Shown: piece after piece, positions 1 through 8,528 of the stretch | Numbering within the stretch: position 1 is the first letter of the stretch | How the letters are laid out: each line of letters opens with the position of its first letter | From: a bacterium | GTDB taxonomy: Bacteria; Acidobacteriota; Thermoanaerobaculia; Multivoradales; JAHEKO01 | DNA length: 44,129 nucleotides | NCBI GenBank assembly: GCA_024224155.1 | Contig: JAAENP010000196.1 | Location: 1-44,129 of the forward strand | Reading direction: 5' to 3' | Notes under the pieces: model-generated | Databases searched by the model: none | Seen by the model: the letters and a program-made list of their open reading frames with translations, nothing else | Told to the model about the DNA's origin: nothing | Position numbers and translations under genes: made by a program

Positions 1-711
1 ATGGTCGAGATCGGCGGCATGCCGATCCTCTGGCACATCATGAAGATCTACGGCTTTCACGGCGTGGAGCGCTTCGTCCTCTGCCTCGGCTACAAGGGCT
101 GGGTGATCAAGCAGTATTTCCTCCGCTACCACGAGATGATGCGTGATTTCACCGTTTCCATGGACCACCCGGAGTCGCCCGAGTTCCACAACCGGCGCGG
201 CGAAGAGCGGTGGCAGGTGACCTGTTCAGAGACCGGAGAGGAATCGGGTACCGGTGCGCGGCTCCGACTGGTGCGGGACTATCTCGACAAGGAGACCTTC
301 TTCTTCACGTATGGCGACGCGGTCGGCAACGTGGATATCGGCAAGCTGCTCGACTATCACTACGAGCAGGGCAAGATCGCGACCGTCACCGGCGTTCATC
401 CAACGTCCCGGTACGGCGAGATGGAAGTCAAGGACGGCGTCGCCCTCGAGTTCAACGAGAAACCGACCGTGGCTACGGGCGTGGTCAGCGGAGGCTTCTT
501 TGTCTTCCAACGGGAGGTGTTCGACTACCTGAACGACGACCCAGAGCTCCTGCTCGAGCTCGAGCCGCTGCAGGCTCTGGCCCGCGACGGCGAGCTCGCG
601 GTTTATGTCCACGAGGGTCACTGGGAGCCGATGGACACCTACCGGGATTACCTCCACCTCAACAAGACCTGGCGCGAGGGCAGCCCGCCCTGGAAGATCT
701 GGAAGGACTAG
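1..711 (+). CDS. rfbF: Glucose-1-phosphate cytidylyltransferase (5' end outside window)
   Basis: Probable RfbF, which makes CDP-glucose from CTP and glucose 1-phosphate in the cytoplasm for dideoxyhexose sugars of surface polysaccharide. The visible 236 residues begin at the conserved segment MVEIGGMPILWHIMKIYG and continue through GYKGWVIKQYF. Both stretches are typical of the family just after the N-terminal nucleotide-binding GxGTRL loop. That loop, about 25 residues, must lie left of the window, so the ATG at position 1 is an internal methionine and not the start. The C-terminal part keeps VSGGFFVF and a WEPMDTYRDY-like segment seen in sugar-phosphate nucleotidyltransferases. It ends 13 bp from the convergent PagL-like gene. 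A relative with a different sugar or nucleotide specificity cannot be excluded. Confidence 0.88.
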   Translation: MVEIGGMPILWHIMKIYGFHGVERFVLCLGYKGWVIKQYFLRYHEMMRDFTVSMDHPESPEFHNRRGEERWQVTCSETGEESGTGARLRLVRDYLDKETFFFTYGDAVGNVDIGKLLDYHYEQGKIATVTGVHPTSRYGEMEVKDGVALEFNEKPTVATGVVSGGFFVFQREVFDYLNDDPELLLELEPLQALARDGELAVYVHEGHWEPMDTYRDYLHLNKTWREGSPPWKIWKD

Positions 712-724
712 GGAATCGCCGTTT

Positions 725-1246
725 CTACGGAAAGCCGACCACGAACACCAGCGAATTGCTGCCCGGGTTGAGGTCGTAGAACCCGGCGTTCGACAGATGG
801 TAGACGAGCAGACCGAGTCGGAGATCTCGGCGAGTTCGATAGGTCGCTTCCAGGCTACTGCGAAACTCGATCGCTCCGCCCAGGTCCTTGCCGTCACCCT
901 TCTCGAACACGCTCACCGCGAACCCGGGCCGCACGCGCCATTTGCCGCCCGGCTCCCACCTCCAGGAGGCTCCCGCGTAAGCCCACACCGCTTCATCGGC
1001 GGTCCCGGCGATCCCACCGACGAGGTCGAACCCCCTGGTGCCCATTGGGCGCTGAATCTCGAAGCCCAGCTCGGACGTTTCGCCCTCTTTCTCGAGCCCC
1101 CACCGGCCGGCGTAGACCGACCACTCGATCTGATCCGCCGCCGCCGGTGCGCCCGCCCCTGCAAGACTCGAGAGCGCGATCAGCACCGCCATGCCCGAGA
1201 CAACCGCCCTGTCAGCGAAATGTCGTTTGTTGTCAGGACTGGACAT
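725..1246 (-). CDS. PagL-like lipid A 3-O-deacylase (acyloxyacyl hydrolase family)
   Basis: Small outer-membrane beta-barrel of 173 residues, likely of the PagL family, which removes the 3-O acyl chain of lipid A. A hydrophobic stretch (MAVLIALSSLAG) ending in APAAADQ is a signal peptide, so the mature protein starts near residue 38. Alternating aromatic and polar strands follow (SVYAGRWG, WAYAGASWRW). The C-terminus carries HLSNAGFYDLNPGSNS, which aligns with the PagL active-site segment HxSNAG. His and Ser are kept. The position of the catalytic Glu of Pseudomonas PagL appears to hold Asn (PGSNS), so activity should not be assumed. The start at 1246 was kept, although Met19 would also give a good signal peptide. 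The gene is divergent from the mannosidase with a gap of about 41 bp. Confidence 0.7.
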   Translation of the reverse strand: MSSPDNKRHFADRAVVSGMAVLIALSSLAGAGAPAAADQIEWSVYAGRWGLEKEGETSELGFEIQRPMGTRGFDLVGGIAGTADEAVWAYAGASWRWEPGGKWRVRPGFAVSVFEKGDGKDLGGAIEFRSSLEATYRTRRDLRLGLLVYHLSNAGFYDLNPGSNSLVFVVGFP

Positions 1247-1287
1247 CGCGGGATCTTACTGCAAGCGATTCCTCGGTTCTATTGCAA

Positions 1288-4200
1288 ATGAAGGCCAACC
1301 GGAAAGCGCGCCTCTACGTCGTTGCGACCTCGCATCTGGACTCCCAGTGGCGCTGGACCATTCAAACGACGATCCGGCACTTTCTCCGACGAACCCTGCT
1401 CGACAATTTCGATCGCCTGCGGGCTTTCCCCGGCTACGTCCTCAGCTTCGAGGGCGCCTTTCGCTACCAGCTCGCCGAGGAGTACTACCCGAAGGAGTTC
1501 CAGGAGCTCACGCGCTGGGTCCGCGCAAAGCGCTGGCGCCCCGCCGGCGCCATGCTGGACGCGCCCGACACCAACTTGCCGTCACCCGAATCGCTGATTC
1601 GCCATGTTCTCTACGGCAACGGCTATTTCGAGAACAAGTTCGGCCAGCGCTGCATCGACGTTTTCCTTCCGGATTGCTTCGGTTTCCCCTGGAGCCTTCC
1701 CACCGTCGCCGCCCACTGTGGACTCGAGGGATTCTCGAGCCAGAAGCTCATCAAGTGGATGTCGCCAGCGAAGATCCCGTTCGACATCGGCCTCTGGGAG
1801 GGTCCGGACGGATCCCGCATCGTCGCGGTGCTCGACCCGGGTGGCTACGGTGCGCCGTTGCGCGAGGATCTCTCGAGATCTCGGGCATGGAAAAGAAGAC
1901 TCGAGGTGAAGCGCGATGAGACCGGCGTGCCCCTTGGCTACAGGTACTTCGGCGTCGGTGACCGAGGCGGCGCTCCGGACCCGACATCTCTCGACTACCT
2001 GGAGCAGGGCTTGGCCGCGGACGGAGAGATTGAGGTCGTTCACTCGGGCTCTGATCAGTTCTTCCGTGATCTGGCGGCCCAAGACCGCGACCGGCTTCCG
2101 GTCCATCGCGGAGACCTTCTGCTCCCGACCCACGGTACCGGCTGCTGGACTTCCCAGGCCATTCTCAAGAAGTGGAACCGGCGCTGCGAGTTGCTCGCCG
2201 AGGCCGCGGAGCGGGCTGCGCTGGCCGCCGACTGGCTCGGAGGCCAGGACTACCCTCGGGCGGAGCTCCGCCAGGAATGGACCCGGTTTCTGTGGCATCA
2301 GATGCACGACGACCTCACCGGCACCAGCTCTCCGGAGGCCTATCGATTCACTTGGAACGATCTCGTGCTGGCGCAGAATCGCTTTTCGTCGCTGCTTCAA
2401 TCCAGCGTGGCCGCGGTAGCTCGCGGACTCGACACCCGGTCCGAGGGGGTCCCGATCGTCGTGTTCAATTCCCTGGGCTTCGACCGCGAAGAGCTTGTCG
2501 ATGCCTGGGTCCGGTTCGACCGCGAGCCGCCGAGATTCGTGACCGTCAGCGATCCCGCGGGGGCTGAGATCCCGAGCCAGGAGCTGGAACGCGAGGGCAA
2601 CCGGCTGCGGCTGTTGTTCCCGGCGTCGGTGCCCTCGGTCGGAGTTGCCGTCTACCAGGTCATGCCGGCGGCCCAGGCTCGATCGGTGGATTGCGATCTG
2701 GCGATCACGGCCAGGACCCTCGAGAACCACCGCTACCGGGTCGAGTTCGACGACCACGGCGGGATCGTGAGCCTGTACGACAAGAAGCTCGAGCGCGAGC
2801 TACTGAACGGCCCCATGGACGTCGTCTTGCTCCCCGACCGTTCCTCGAAGTGGCCGGCCTGGGAGCTCCGCTACGAGGATCTGTGCTCGCCGCCGTCTGC
2901 CGTGGGCGGAAGGGCGGACTTTCGGATCGCGGAGACGGGCCCGGTTCGAGCGACTCTCGAGATCGTGAGAACGGCCGGGGCCACCACCCTGCTTCAGCGG
3001 ATCTCGCTTGCGGTCGGTGATGCCGGATCGCGGCTCGAGATAAGGCTCGACATCGACTGGCAAAGCTCGGGCCAGCTGCTCAAAGCCGTTTTTCCTCTGG
3101 CCCTCGATGGAGCGATTGCGACCTACGACATGGGCCTCGGGGCGGTGGAGCGCGAACCGAACCGGCGCGAGCGGTACGAAGTGCCGGCCCACGAGTGGGC
3201 CGATCTTTCGGGACCGGACTGGGGCGTTTCAGTTCTGAGCCAGCACAAATACGGTTGGGATCGGCCCGACCCGAGCACCTTGCGCTTGAGCCTGTTGCGC
3301 GCGCCCAAGGCTCTGCGCAGGTTTGCCCACCAGGCGGTCCAGGATCTCGGCCGCCACCGCATGGCCTATGCCATCGAGAGCCACGGCGTCGACTCGGCGG
3401 CTGCGATCGCGGCGCGGGCAGCGAGTTTCAACCAACCTCTGTTTCCGTTTCAGGCGGGACCTCATCCCGGTGCTCTCGGACGCAGGTTCTCACTGCTGCG
3501 AATCGAGAGCCGGAGCGCCCAGCTCATGGCGCTCAAGCAGGCAGAAGATCGGCGGCTCTGGCTGGCTCGCATCCGTGAAACCGCGGGCGGGCGCTCGGCC
3601 TCGGTCTCACTGGCGGCACCCCAGCCGTTTCTGAGCGCCGCCGAGGTCAACGGCTGTGAGCAATCGGAGTCGCCGGCGGTGCTTACCGGCGGACGTCTGA
3701 GCATTGACCTCCAGGGCTTTGCGCCGCGCAGCTTCTTGCTGGCGCCAGGGGCTCCACCGAGCCGTGTGCCGCTCCTCGATCAGGCACGGGTCGAGCTTCC
3801 CTTCGAGACGCCTTCGACCAGTTTCCACGGTCAGCCGGGATCCAACTTCGATGGCGCGGGCCAATCGATCCCGGGTGAGCTCTTCCCACCGCAGATCACC
3901 GCCGGGGGCTTGTGCTTTGTTCTTGGGCCCAACGAGCCACACGAGCACAATGCGATGGCCTGCCGAGGGCAGGAGCTCGATCTGCCGGCCGGCGACTTCG
4001 ATCGCTTGGCCTTCCTGGCGACCTCGACCAGCCGGGACGGGACGACGATGAGCTTCCCCGGCGGAGACGGCAAATCCGTGCGCGTGCCCTACTACTCGGG
4101 CTTCGTCGGGCAGTGGAAACGCTTCTCGGGACGGTTCGGCTTTCTTCTCCGCCGCTGGAAGCCAGGCTTCATCGAACGGACGCCGGTCGCCTGGACCGCC

Positions 4201-4392
4201 ACACACCGCCACGACCGCAAGGTCCGCGATCAGGTCTACACCTACTGCTACCTCTTTCTCTTCGAGATTCCGATCTCGCCGGAAGCCCGCTCGGTCAAGC
4301 TTCCAGTCGCGCCGGACGTCAAGCTGTTCGCCACCACGGCGTCACTTTCCGGCGAATGGACGCTCGAGCCCGCGGCGCTCTTCTACGACTGA
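1288..4392 (+). CDS. Glycoside hydrolase family 38 alpha-mannosidase-like protein
   Basis: A 1034-residue protein with the layout of GH38 retaining alpha-mannosidases, zinc enzymes that trim mannosyl glycans. Near the N-terminus is ATSHLDSQWRW, matching the HxD zinc motif (usually HAHIDxAWLW). Around residue 129 is LPDCFGF, which carries the expected Asp nucleophile. Near residue 340 is WHQMHDDLTGTSSPEAY, matching the FHDxLxGxS zinc motif at the end of the catalytic region. The C-terminal half looks like the beta-sandwich domains of the family. No signal peptide is visible, so it is probably cytoplasmic. The ATG at 1288 was chosen because homology begins directly after it (MKANRKARLYVV); the frame is open further upstream, but that region overlaps the PagL-like gene. 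The first motif deviates from consensus, so the substrate is uncertain. Confidence 0.85.
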   Translation: MKANRKARLYVVATSHLDSQWRWTIQTTIRHFLRRTLLDNFDRLRAFPGYVLSFEGAFRYQLAEEYYPKEFQELTRWVRAKRWRPAGAMLDAPDTNLPSPESLIRHVLYGNGYFENKFGQRCIDVFLPDCFGFPWSLPTVAAHCGLEGFSSQKLIKWMSPAKIPFDIGLWEGPDGSRIVAVLDPGGYGAPLREDLSRSRAWKRRLEVKRDETGVPLGYRYFGVGDRGGAPDPTSLDYLEQGLAADGEIEVVHSGSDQFFRDLAAQDRDRLPVHRGDLLLPTHGTGCWTSQAILKKWNRRCELLAEAAERAALAADWLGGQDYPRAELRQEWTRFLWHQMHDDLTGTSSPEAYRFTWNDLVLAQNRFSSLLQSSVAAVARGLDTRSEGVPIVVFNSLGFDREELVDAWVRFDREPPRFVTVSDPAGAEIPSQELEREGNRLRLLFPASVPSVGVAVYQVMPAAQARSVDCDLAITARTLENHRYRVEFDDHGGIVSLYDKKLERELLNGPMDVVLLPDRSSKWPAWELRYEDLCSPPSAVGGRADFRIAETGPVRATLEIVRTAGATTLLQRISLAVGDAGSRLEIRLDIDWQSSGQLLKAVFPLALDGAIATYDMGLGAVEREPNRRERYEVPAHEWADLSGPDWGVSVLSQHKYGWDRPDPSTLRLSLLRAPKALRRFAHQAVQDLGRHRMAYAIESHGVDSAAAIAARAASFNQPLFPFQAGPHPGALGRRFSLLRIESRSAQLMALKQAEDRRLWLARIRETAGGRSASVSLAAPQPFLSAAEVNGCEQSESPAVLTGGRLSIDLQGFAPRSFLLAPGAPPSRVPLLDQARVELPFETPSTSFHGQPGSNFDGAGQSIPGELFPPQITAGGLCFVLGPNEPHEHNAMACRGQELDLPAGDFDRLAFLATSTSRDGTTMSFPGGDGKSVRVPYYSGFVGQWKRFSGRFGFLLRRWKPGFIERTPVAWTATHRHDRKVRDQVYTYCYLFLFEIPISPEARSVKLPVAPDVKLFATTASLSGEWTLEPAALFYD

Positions 4393-4437
4393 ATCGGGGC
4401 CACCATTCTCTGGTGTCCTCTTCCAAGAGCTGCCCGC

Positions 4438-4575
4438 CTGAAGGAGCGACGAGTGGGCCTCGGAGGGAGCCTCTCTTCGCTCCCGGAGAGACCACACCGG
4501 AGCGACGCATCTGGTCCAGTCGGCTCGGAGGTCGAGCCGTCCTCTGGCGAATCACTTGTCGACCGCCCGTCGACT
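4438..4575. repeat. Structured intergenic repeat, copy R1
   Basis: It fills the convergent gap between the mannosidase and the glycosyltransferase. Positions 4438-4508 match 36630-36701 almost base for base, with small indels. Hairpin A (4453-4497) has an inner GGGAGC/GCTCCC stem with an 8-nt loop and GGA/GGA internal bulges. Hairpin B (4521-4539) is CGGCTCG/CGAGCCG with loop GAGGT. An outer pairing, 4447-4455 with 4553-4561, is also possible. The right end holds CTGGCGAATC and, after 11 extra bases, GCCCGTCG. Those two words are adjacent at the right end of the element at 28287-28440. There is no T-run, so it is not a standard terminator. Confidence 0.75.
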
Positions 4576-4580
4576 CCGAA

Positions 4581-5444
4581 CTAGCCCGCCCCGTCTCCAG
4601 GCCGTTCCCAGGTCTCGGCGCTCTCGTCGAAGGCGGGTAACTCGACCTCCTGGCCGAGGCGGGTCCGCACCCCGTACTCCCAGAGGCGGGCATACTTCAT
4701 GAACACGCCCGTCGCCTGGAGTCCACAGATCGCCAAGCCGTGCATGCCGTCGAGAATGCCAAGCTGCAGAAAGTAGGTCCGGAAGAAGCGCCACAGCGGT
4801 CGGCCACCGATTGCCAGGAGTCCCGCGCTGCGGCCTTCCCGAAACCCCTGGGCCGCACCCCAATCGGCGTAGTTCATGAGCTTCTGGAAGTACTGGTCAA
4901 AGGTCCGGTAGGTGTAGTGCAGAAGCGAGCTCTTGAGAGTCGGAACGTCGCCGTCGATATCCAGATCCGCGTGAACGCGGCGATTCGGATACCGACCGTG
5001 GGCGCGATCGAACAGACGGATGACCTTGTCGGTCGACCATCCGGAGTGCTTGATCACCTTCTCGAGGACCACATTCTTGCGCCGGATGTAGTAGCCATAC
5101 GCCCGGGGCGGCACTGAGAGGATCCCCTGAATCTCGTCGGCGAGCTCGGGCGTGATGCGCTCGTCGGCGTCGACGATCAAGACCCAGTCGTTCTCCACCC
5201 GGTCGCGCGACCAGTTTTTCTGGGCCGCGGAACCAAAGTACTCGCGCTGCAGTACCTTGACCGGATAGCTTTTCGCGATTTCGACCGTCTCATCGGTCGA
5301 ATAGGAATCCACCACCAACACCTCATCGGCCCAAAGAGCAGACTCGATGCAGTCACCGACATTCACCTCTTCGTTGAAGGTCGTGATGATCACCGAGAGA
5401 GGCCGGCTTGGGCGCTTGCTGGCTTGCTCACTATGTTTCGGCAT
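4581..5444 (-). CDS. Glycosyltransferase family 2, WaaE/KdtX-like
   Basis: A 287-residue GT-A fold glycosyltransferase, likely cytoplasmic and membrane-associated, adding a sugar to LPS core or a related surface glycan. The N-terminus has LSVIITTFNEEVNVGDCIESA, the nucleotide-sugar binding beta strand of GT2 enzymes. Next come ADEVLVVDSYSTDET and the metal-binding DADER (DXD-type) motif near residue 94. The segment REYFGSAAQKNWSRD is characteristic of the WaaE/KdtX branch. A C-terminal hydrophobic region may be an amphipathic membrane anchor. Its first codons overlap the end of the ymdB-like gene by 14 bp on the same strand, so the two are probably translated from one transcript. The acceptor sugar cannot be read from sequence. 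Confidence 0.87.
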   Translation of the reverse strand: MPKHSEQASKRPSRPLSVIITTFNEEVNVGDCIESALWADEVLVVDSYSTDETVEIAKSYPVKVLQREYFGSAAQKNWSRDRVENDWVLIVDADERITPELADEIQGILSVPPRAYGYYIRRKNVVLEKVIKHSGWSTDKVIRLFDRAHGRYPNRRVHADLDIDGDVPTLKSSLLHYTYRTFDQYFQKLMNYADWGAAQGFREGRSAGLLAIGGRPLWRFFRTYFLQLGILDGMHGLAICGLQATGVFMKYARLWEYGVRTRLGQEVELPAFDESAETWERPGDGAG

Positions 5445-6219
5445 CTTGCACCATGATCCTCTCGATCCGGGCCGCCTTCCCGGAGAGCTCGTCGACCGTG
5501 ATCAGACAGCCCGCCAGACGGACGTCCCTCTTGGCCACCTCGAACGGAAACGGAGTCTGCTGAAGGAAGCGCCGCAGGACTTTGTCTGTCTTCATGCCGA
5601 TAATCGATTCGTAGGGTCCGGTCATGCCCGAATCGGTTTGAAACGCGGTACCCGCCGGCAAGACCCGTTCATCGGCAGTCGGCACATGGGTATGGGTTCC
5701 TACGACCGCGCTGACTCTGCCATCCAGATAGAACCCTAGCGCCTGTTTCTCACTCGTGGCCTCAGCATGAAAATCCACGAAGACGACCTTGACCTCGTCG
5801 GCGAGCTCTCCCAGGATCCGATCGGCCGTGCGAAAGGGGCAGTCGAGCGATTTCATGAAGACTCGGCCTTCCAGATTGAGGGTCGCGACCTTGACGCCAC
5901 CCGCGGTCTCACCCACATGGACACCCGAGCCGGCCGTGCCCTCCGGATAGTTGGCCGGTCGCAGCAGTCTGGCCTCCGACCCGAGAATCTCGACTACCTC
6001 ACGCTTGTCCCAGATGTGGTTGCCGCTGGTGAAACAGTGAATCGGAAGCTCGTCCAGCTCCGCGAAAACCGGCGCCGTCAGCCCAAAGCCCCCGGCCGAG
6101 TTCTCCACGTTCACGATGACGTAGTCGGTCCGATATTCGTCGATCAATCGCAGCAGATGACGGGCCAGCATGCGCCGGCCCGGCTTGCCCATCACATCGC
6201 CGACGAAAAGGATCTTCAT
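5431..6219 (-). CDS. ymdB: YmdB-family metallophosphoesterase (TIGR00282 type)
   Basis: A 262-residue calcineurin-like phosphodiesterase of the YmdB family. Bacillus YmdB hydrolyses 2',3'-cyclic nucleotides and influences RNase Y-linked RNA turnover. Metal-ligand motifs are visible in order: GDVMGKPGR near residue 7, [17 protein letters not shown] near residue 67, [10 protein letters not shown] near residue 150 and [10 protein letters not shown] near residue 175. The length is normal. The start ATG overlaps the rny stop as ATGA (6216-6219), the usual sign of translational coupling. The rny-ymdB pair is conserved in many bacteria, which supports both calls. Actual substrate here is inferred from the family. 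Confidence 0.93.
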   Translation of the reverse strand: MKILFVGDVMGKPGRRMLARHLLRLIDEYRTDYVIVNVENSAGGFGLTAPVFAELDELPIHCFTSGNHIWDKREVVEILGSEARLLRPANYPEGTAGSGVHVGETAGGVKVATLNLEGRVFMKSLDCPFRTADRILGELADEVKVVFVDFHAEATSEKQALGFYLDGRVSAVVGTHTHVPTADERVLPAGTAFQTDSGMTGPYESIIGMKTDKVLRRFLQQTPFPFEVAKRDVRLAGCLITVDELSGKAARIERIMVQDAET

Positions 6220-7796
6220 TTGGCGTATTCGATCGAGCGCGTTTCCCGAATTACCGTGACCTTGATCTGGCCGGGATAGGTGAGCTCGGATTCGACCTTG
6301 CCGGCGATATCGCGCGAGAGCCAGATCGCCTCGTCGTCATTGACCTTCTTGCTGTCCACGATCACCCGCACCTCGCGCCCCGCCTGAATCGCGTAGCTCT
6401 TCTGAACACCCTTGAAGCCCTGCGCCAGCTCCTCGAGCGCTTCCAGACGCTTGACGTAGGTTTCCAGAATCTCTCGCCGCGCTCCGGGTCGGGCCGCCGA
6501 AAGCGCATCGGCCGCGGTCACCAGCACCGCCTCGACTGTTTCCGGATCGTAGTCGCCATGATGGCAAGCCATCGCGTGGACGACGTCTTCGCGCTCGCCG
6601 TACTTGCGCAGCAGATCGATTCCGATCTCGAGATGAGTGCCCTCCATCTCTCGGTCGACGGCCTTGCCGATGTCGTGCAGCAAGCCCGCCCGTTTGGCCA
6701 CCTGGACGTTGCATTTGAGCTCGGCAGCCATGGTGCCGGCCAGAAACGACACCTCCTTGCTGTGCTGAAGGACGTTTTGCCCGTACGAGGTCCGGTAGCG
6801 AAGGCGTCCGAGGAGGCGCACCAGTTCTTGGTGGACATTCGGCAGATTGAGCTCGCGAAGAGCGGACTCTCCTTCCTGGCGGATCTTCTGGTCGAACTCG
6901 ACCTTGACCTTCTCCACCACCTCCTCGATTCGCGCCGGGTGAATCCGGCCATCCGCGATCAACCGCTCAAGAGCGGTTCGCGCGATCTCGCGACGAAACG
7001 GATCAAATCCGGAGACGATGACCGCCTCGGGCGTGTCATCGACGATCAAATCGACGCCGGTTGCCGCCTCGATCGCCCGGATGTTGCGCCCTTCACGTCC
7101 GATAATGCGGCCCTTCATCTCATCGCTGGGCAGCATCACGACCGAGACCGTGGTTTCGGAGACGTAGTCCGAGGCTGCTCGCTGCACCGCCATGCCGACG
7201 ATGCGCTGGGCCTCGCGCGAGGCTTTTTCGCGCGACTCGTCTTCAATCCGCTTGACCATATGCGCGGCTTCCATCCGGGCATCGGTCTTCATGGCCTCGA
7301 CCAACTCATCCTTGGCCTGCCGAGCCGTGAGGCCGGCGATCTGCTCGAGCTTCCCGGTCTGAACCGAGATCAACTCATCCAGTTCCTTGTGCCTCTCCTC
7401 GAGCGCGGCTTCCCGAGCCGTCAGCTTTCGCTCGCGTTTTCCGAACGACTTCTCTTCGCGGCGCAACTCGGCGCTCGCTCGCTGGACCGCATCCTCTTTC
7501 TGCTGGACCACGTCCTCCTTCTGAAGGACGCGTTTTTCCAACTGTTCGAGTTCTTTGCGTTGGCGCCGCGAGGCCTTTTCGAATTCGCCCCGCGCCTGGA
7601 GGAGTTTCTCGCGAGCCGCCAACTCGGCTTCCTTGAGCTTGGCCTCACTCTCCCGCTGGGCGGCCGCGAGGATTCCCTCGGCCTCTCGCTGAGCCTGCGC
7701 CGTGACTCTCTCCGCCGCCCGCCGGAAAAAGAACCACCAGGCGGCCAATATCAGTATCAGAGCCGCGGCCGCGGCAACCAGAATTTCGGTCAACAT
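6216..7796 (-). CDS. rny: Ribonuclease Y
   Basis: A 526-residue RNase Y, the membrane-anchored endonuclease that starts mRNA decay. The layout is canonical. An N-terminal transmembrane helix ([19 protein letters not shown]) is followed by a long coiled coil rich in Glu, Lys and Arg from about residue 28 to 160. A KH domain contains [15 protein letters not shown], and an HD domain contains [20 protein letters not shown] and ACHHGDY. The protein ends with the conserved [19 protein letters not shown]-like tail. The start at 7796 is supported by an AGGGGG Shine-Dalgarno six bases upstream. That site sits inside a perfect 8-bp hairpin (see 7800-7824). It lies downstream of the 6S RNA and zapA, and upstream of ymdB. 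Confidence 0.97.
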   Translation of the reverse strand: MLTEILVAAAAALILILAAWWFFFRRAAERVTAQAQREAEGILAAAQRESEAKLKEAELAAREKLLQARGEFEKASRRQRKELEQLEKRVLQKEDVVQQKEDAVQRASAELRREEKSFGKRERKLTAREAALEERHKELDELISVQTGKLEQIAGLTARQAKDELVEAMKTDARMEAAHMVKRIEDESREKASREAQRIVGMAVQRAASDYVSETTVSVVMLPSDEMKGRIIGREGRNIRAIEAATGVDLIVDDTPEAVIVSGFDPFRREIARTALERLIADGRIHPARIEEVVEKVKVEFDQKIRQEGESALRELNLPNVHQELVRLLGRLRYRTSYGQNVLQHSKEVSFLAGTMAAELKCNVQVAKRAGLLHDIGKAVDREMEGTHLEIGIDLLRKYGEREDVVHAMACHHGDYDPETVEAVLVTAADALSAARPGARREILETYVKRLEALEELAQGFKGVQKSYAIQAGREVRVIVDSKKVNDDEAIWLSRDIAGKVESELTYPGQIKVTVIRETRSIEYAK

Positions 7797-7799
7797 TTC

Positions 7800-7824
7800 G
7801 ACCCCCTATTTCAAAGAGGGGATC
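7800..7824 (-). promoter_or_regulatory. Hairpin covering the rny ribosome binding site
   Basis: On the minus strand GATCCCCT (7817-7824) pairs with AGGGGGTC (7800-7807) over eight positions including one G-U, leaving the 9-nt loop CTTTGAAAT. The 3' arm contains the rny Shine-Dalgarno, just before the start codon at 7796. Folded, it would hide the site. This is a structure read directly from the sequence. A regulatory role is inference. Confidence 0.5.
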
Positions 7825-7865
7825 GGGTGGATGGAGAGAAACCTCGCTTGTCCGGGAAGGTGTGA

Positions 7866-8051
7866 GCACCCCCCGTGAAGCCGTGTGGGCGGTATTAGAA
7901 CCTGGTGTGCACCAGGTGGGTGTCCGCTTCGAGGGCCGTTAGCGTCCCCGTCAAAGCGGGGCTGGCACAGGCCACGGGAATGAAAGACTCCCTGGAATTA
8001 AGAGTTGGTTCTACAACTACCTTACCCATCACGAAACCTCACAGGGGATGC
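7866..8051 (-). ncRNA. ssrS: 6S RNA
   Basis: Candidate 6S RNA of 186 nt, which would bind housekeeping-sigma RNA polymerase and repress transcription in slow growth. It lies directly downstream of zapA, the common location of ssrS. The ends form a perfect 13-bp terminal stem: GCATCCCCTGTGA (8039-8051) with TCACGGGGGGTGC (7866-7878), two pairs being G-U. Inside, CGTG-A-TGGG pairs with CCCA-CACG. GGTA and AGAACC pair with GGTTCT and TACC, alternating with the local hairpin ACCTGGT/ACCAGGT. The apex has CCCCG/CGGGG around CTTTGA. A long rod with an open centre is the 6S hallmark. Length fits the usual 180-190 nt. I found no clear promoter, so it may be processed from the zapA transcript. It explains the 307-base gap between rny and zapA. 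Confidence 0.8.
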
Positions 8052-8103
8052 CAAGCTCAGTCTTCAATTTCTTATCGCGGCGAGCCGACCTGCAAAAAGC
8101 AAG

Positions 8104-8406
8104 TTAGCTCTCGAGCGCCTTTTCTAGTCTCTCTGTCAGCGTCGCCACTCTCTCCTGGATATCTACCCGTTCCCCTTCCTGCTGCTTCCCACGCCGATAC
8201 ATCTCATCGGCTATGTTGAGCGCCGCCAGGATCGCGATCTTGGCCGTGTCTACAGTCGTGACCTGTTGTGCGACTTCTCGCATCCTCTGGTCCACCAAGT
8301 TCGCTACTTCCTGGAGATGCTCCGGGTTATCCTCGCCCCGGACGTGATAGACGGTTCCGAAGATCTCCACATCGGTCGTCGTGGTCGTCTTTGTAGCCAT
8401 CATCAT
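8104..8406 (-). CDS. zapA: Cell division protein ZapA
   Basis: A 100-residue ZapA, a cytoplasmic protein that bundles FtsZ filaments at the division ring. The N-terminal domain has VEIFGTVYHVRGEDNPEHLQ, close to the family pattern of a short beta-hairpin followed by a helix (AxxVDxRMREVA). The ILAALNIADEMYR segment and the C-terminal ERVATLTERLEKAL coiled coil complete the domain. Three ATG codons in a row (MMMATK) make the exact start ambiguous by a few residues. Length is normal. The 6S RNA gene follows 52 bp downstream on the same strand, an arrangement shared with enterobacteria and many other bacteria. Confidence 0.93.
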   Translation of the reverse strand: MMMATKTTTTTDVEIFGTVYHVRGEDNPEHLQEVANLVDQRMREVAQQVTTVDTAKIAILAALNIADEMYRRGKQQEGERVDIQERVATLTERLEKALES

Positions 8407-8528
8407 TCCCGGAAAAGACCTCGCCCCGAGGCCGATAAAACGGCTTCGAGATGAGCTTCGACGAGAAAACTATAGCACAGGCCCGACCGCCCTCGGCCTG
8501 TCCTCCGAGCCCTCACAGAGGCGACAAG

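Noticed and set aside
4438-4575. Glycine-riboswitch resemblance (GGAGAGACC followed by CGGAGCGACGC and CTCTGGCGAA)
   Set aside because: It lies at the 3' ends of convergent genes, lacks the conserved GCCGAAGGAGCAA core, and hairpins A and B do not follow the glycine aptamer layout.
6558-7865. 435-codon plus-strand frame opposite rny
   Set aside because: Antisense shadow of a canonical RNase Y gene.
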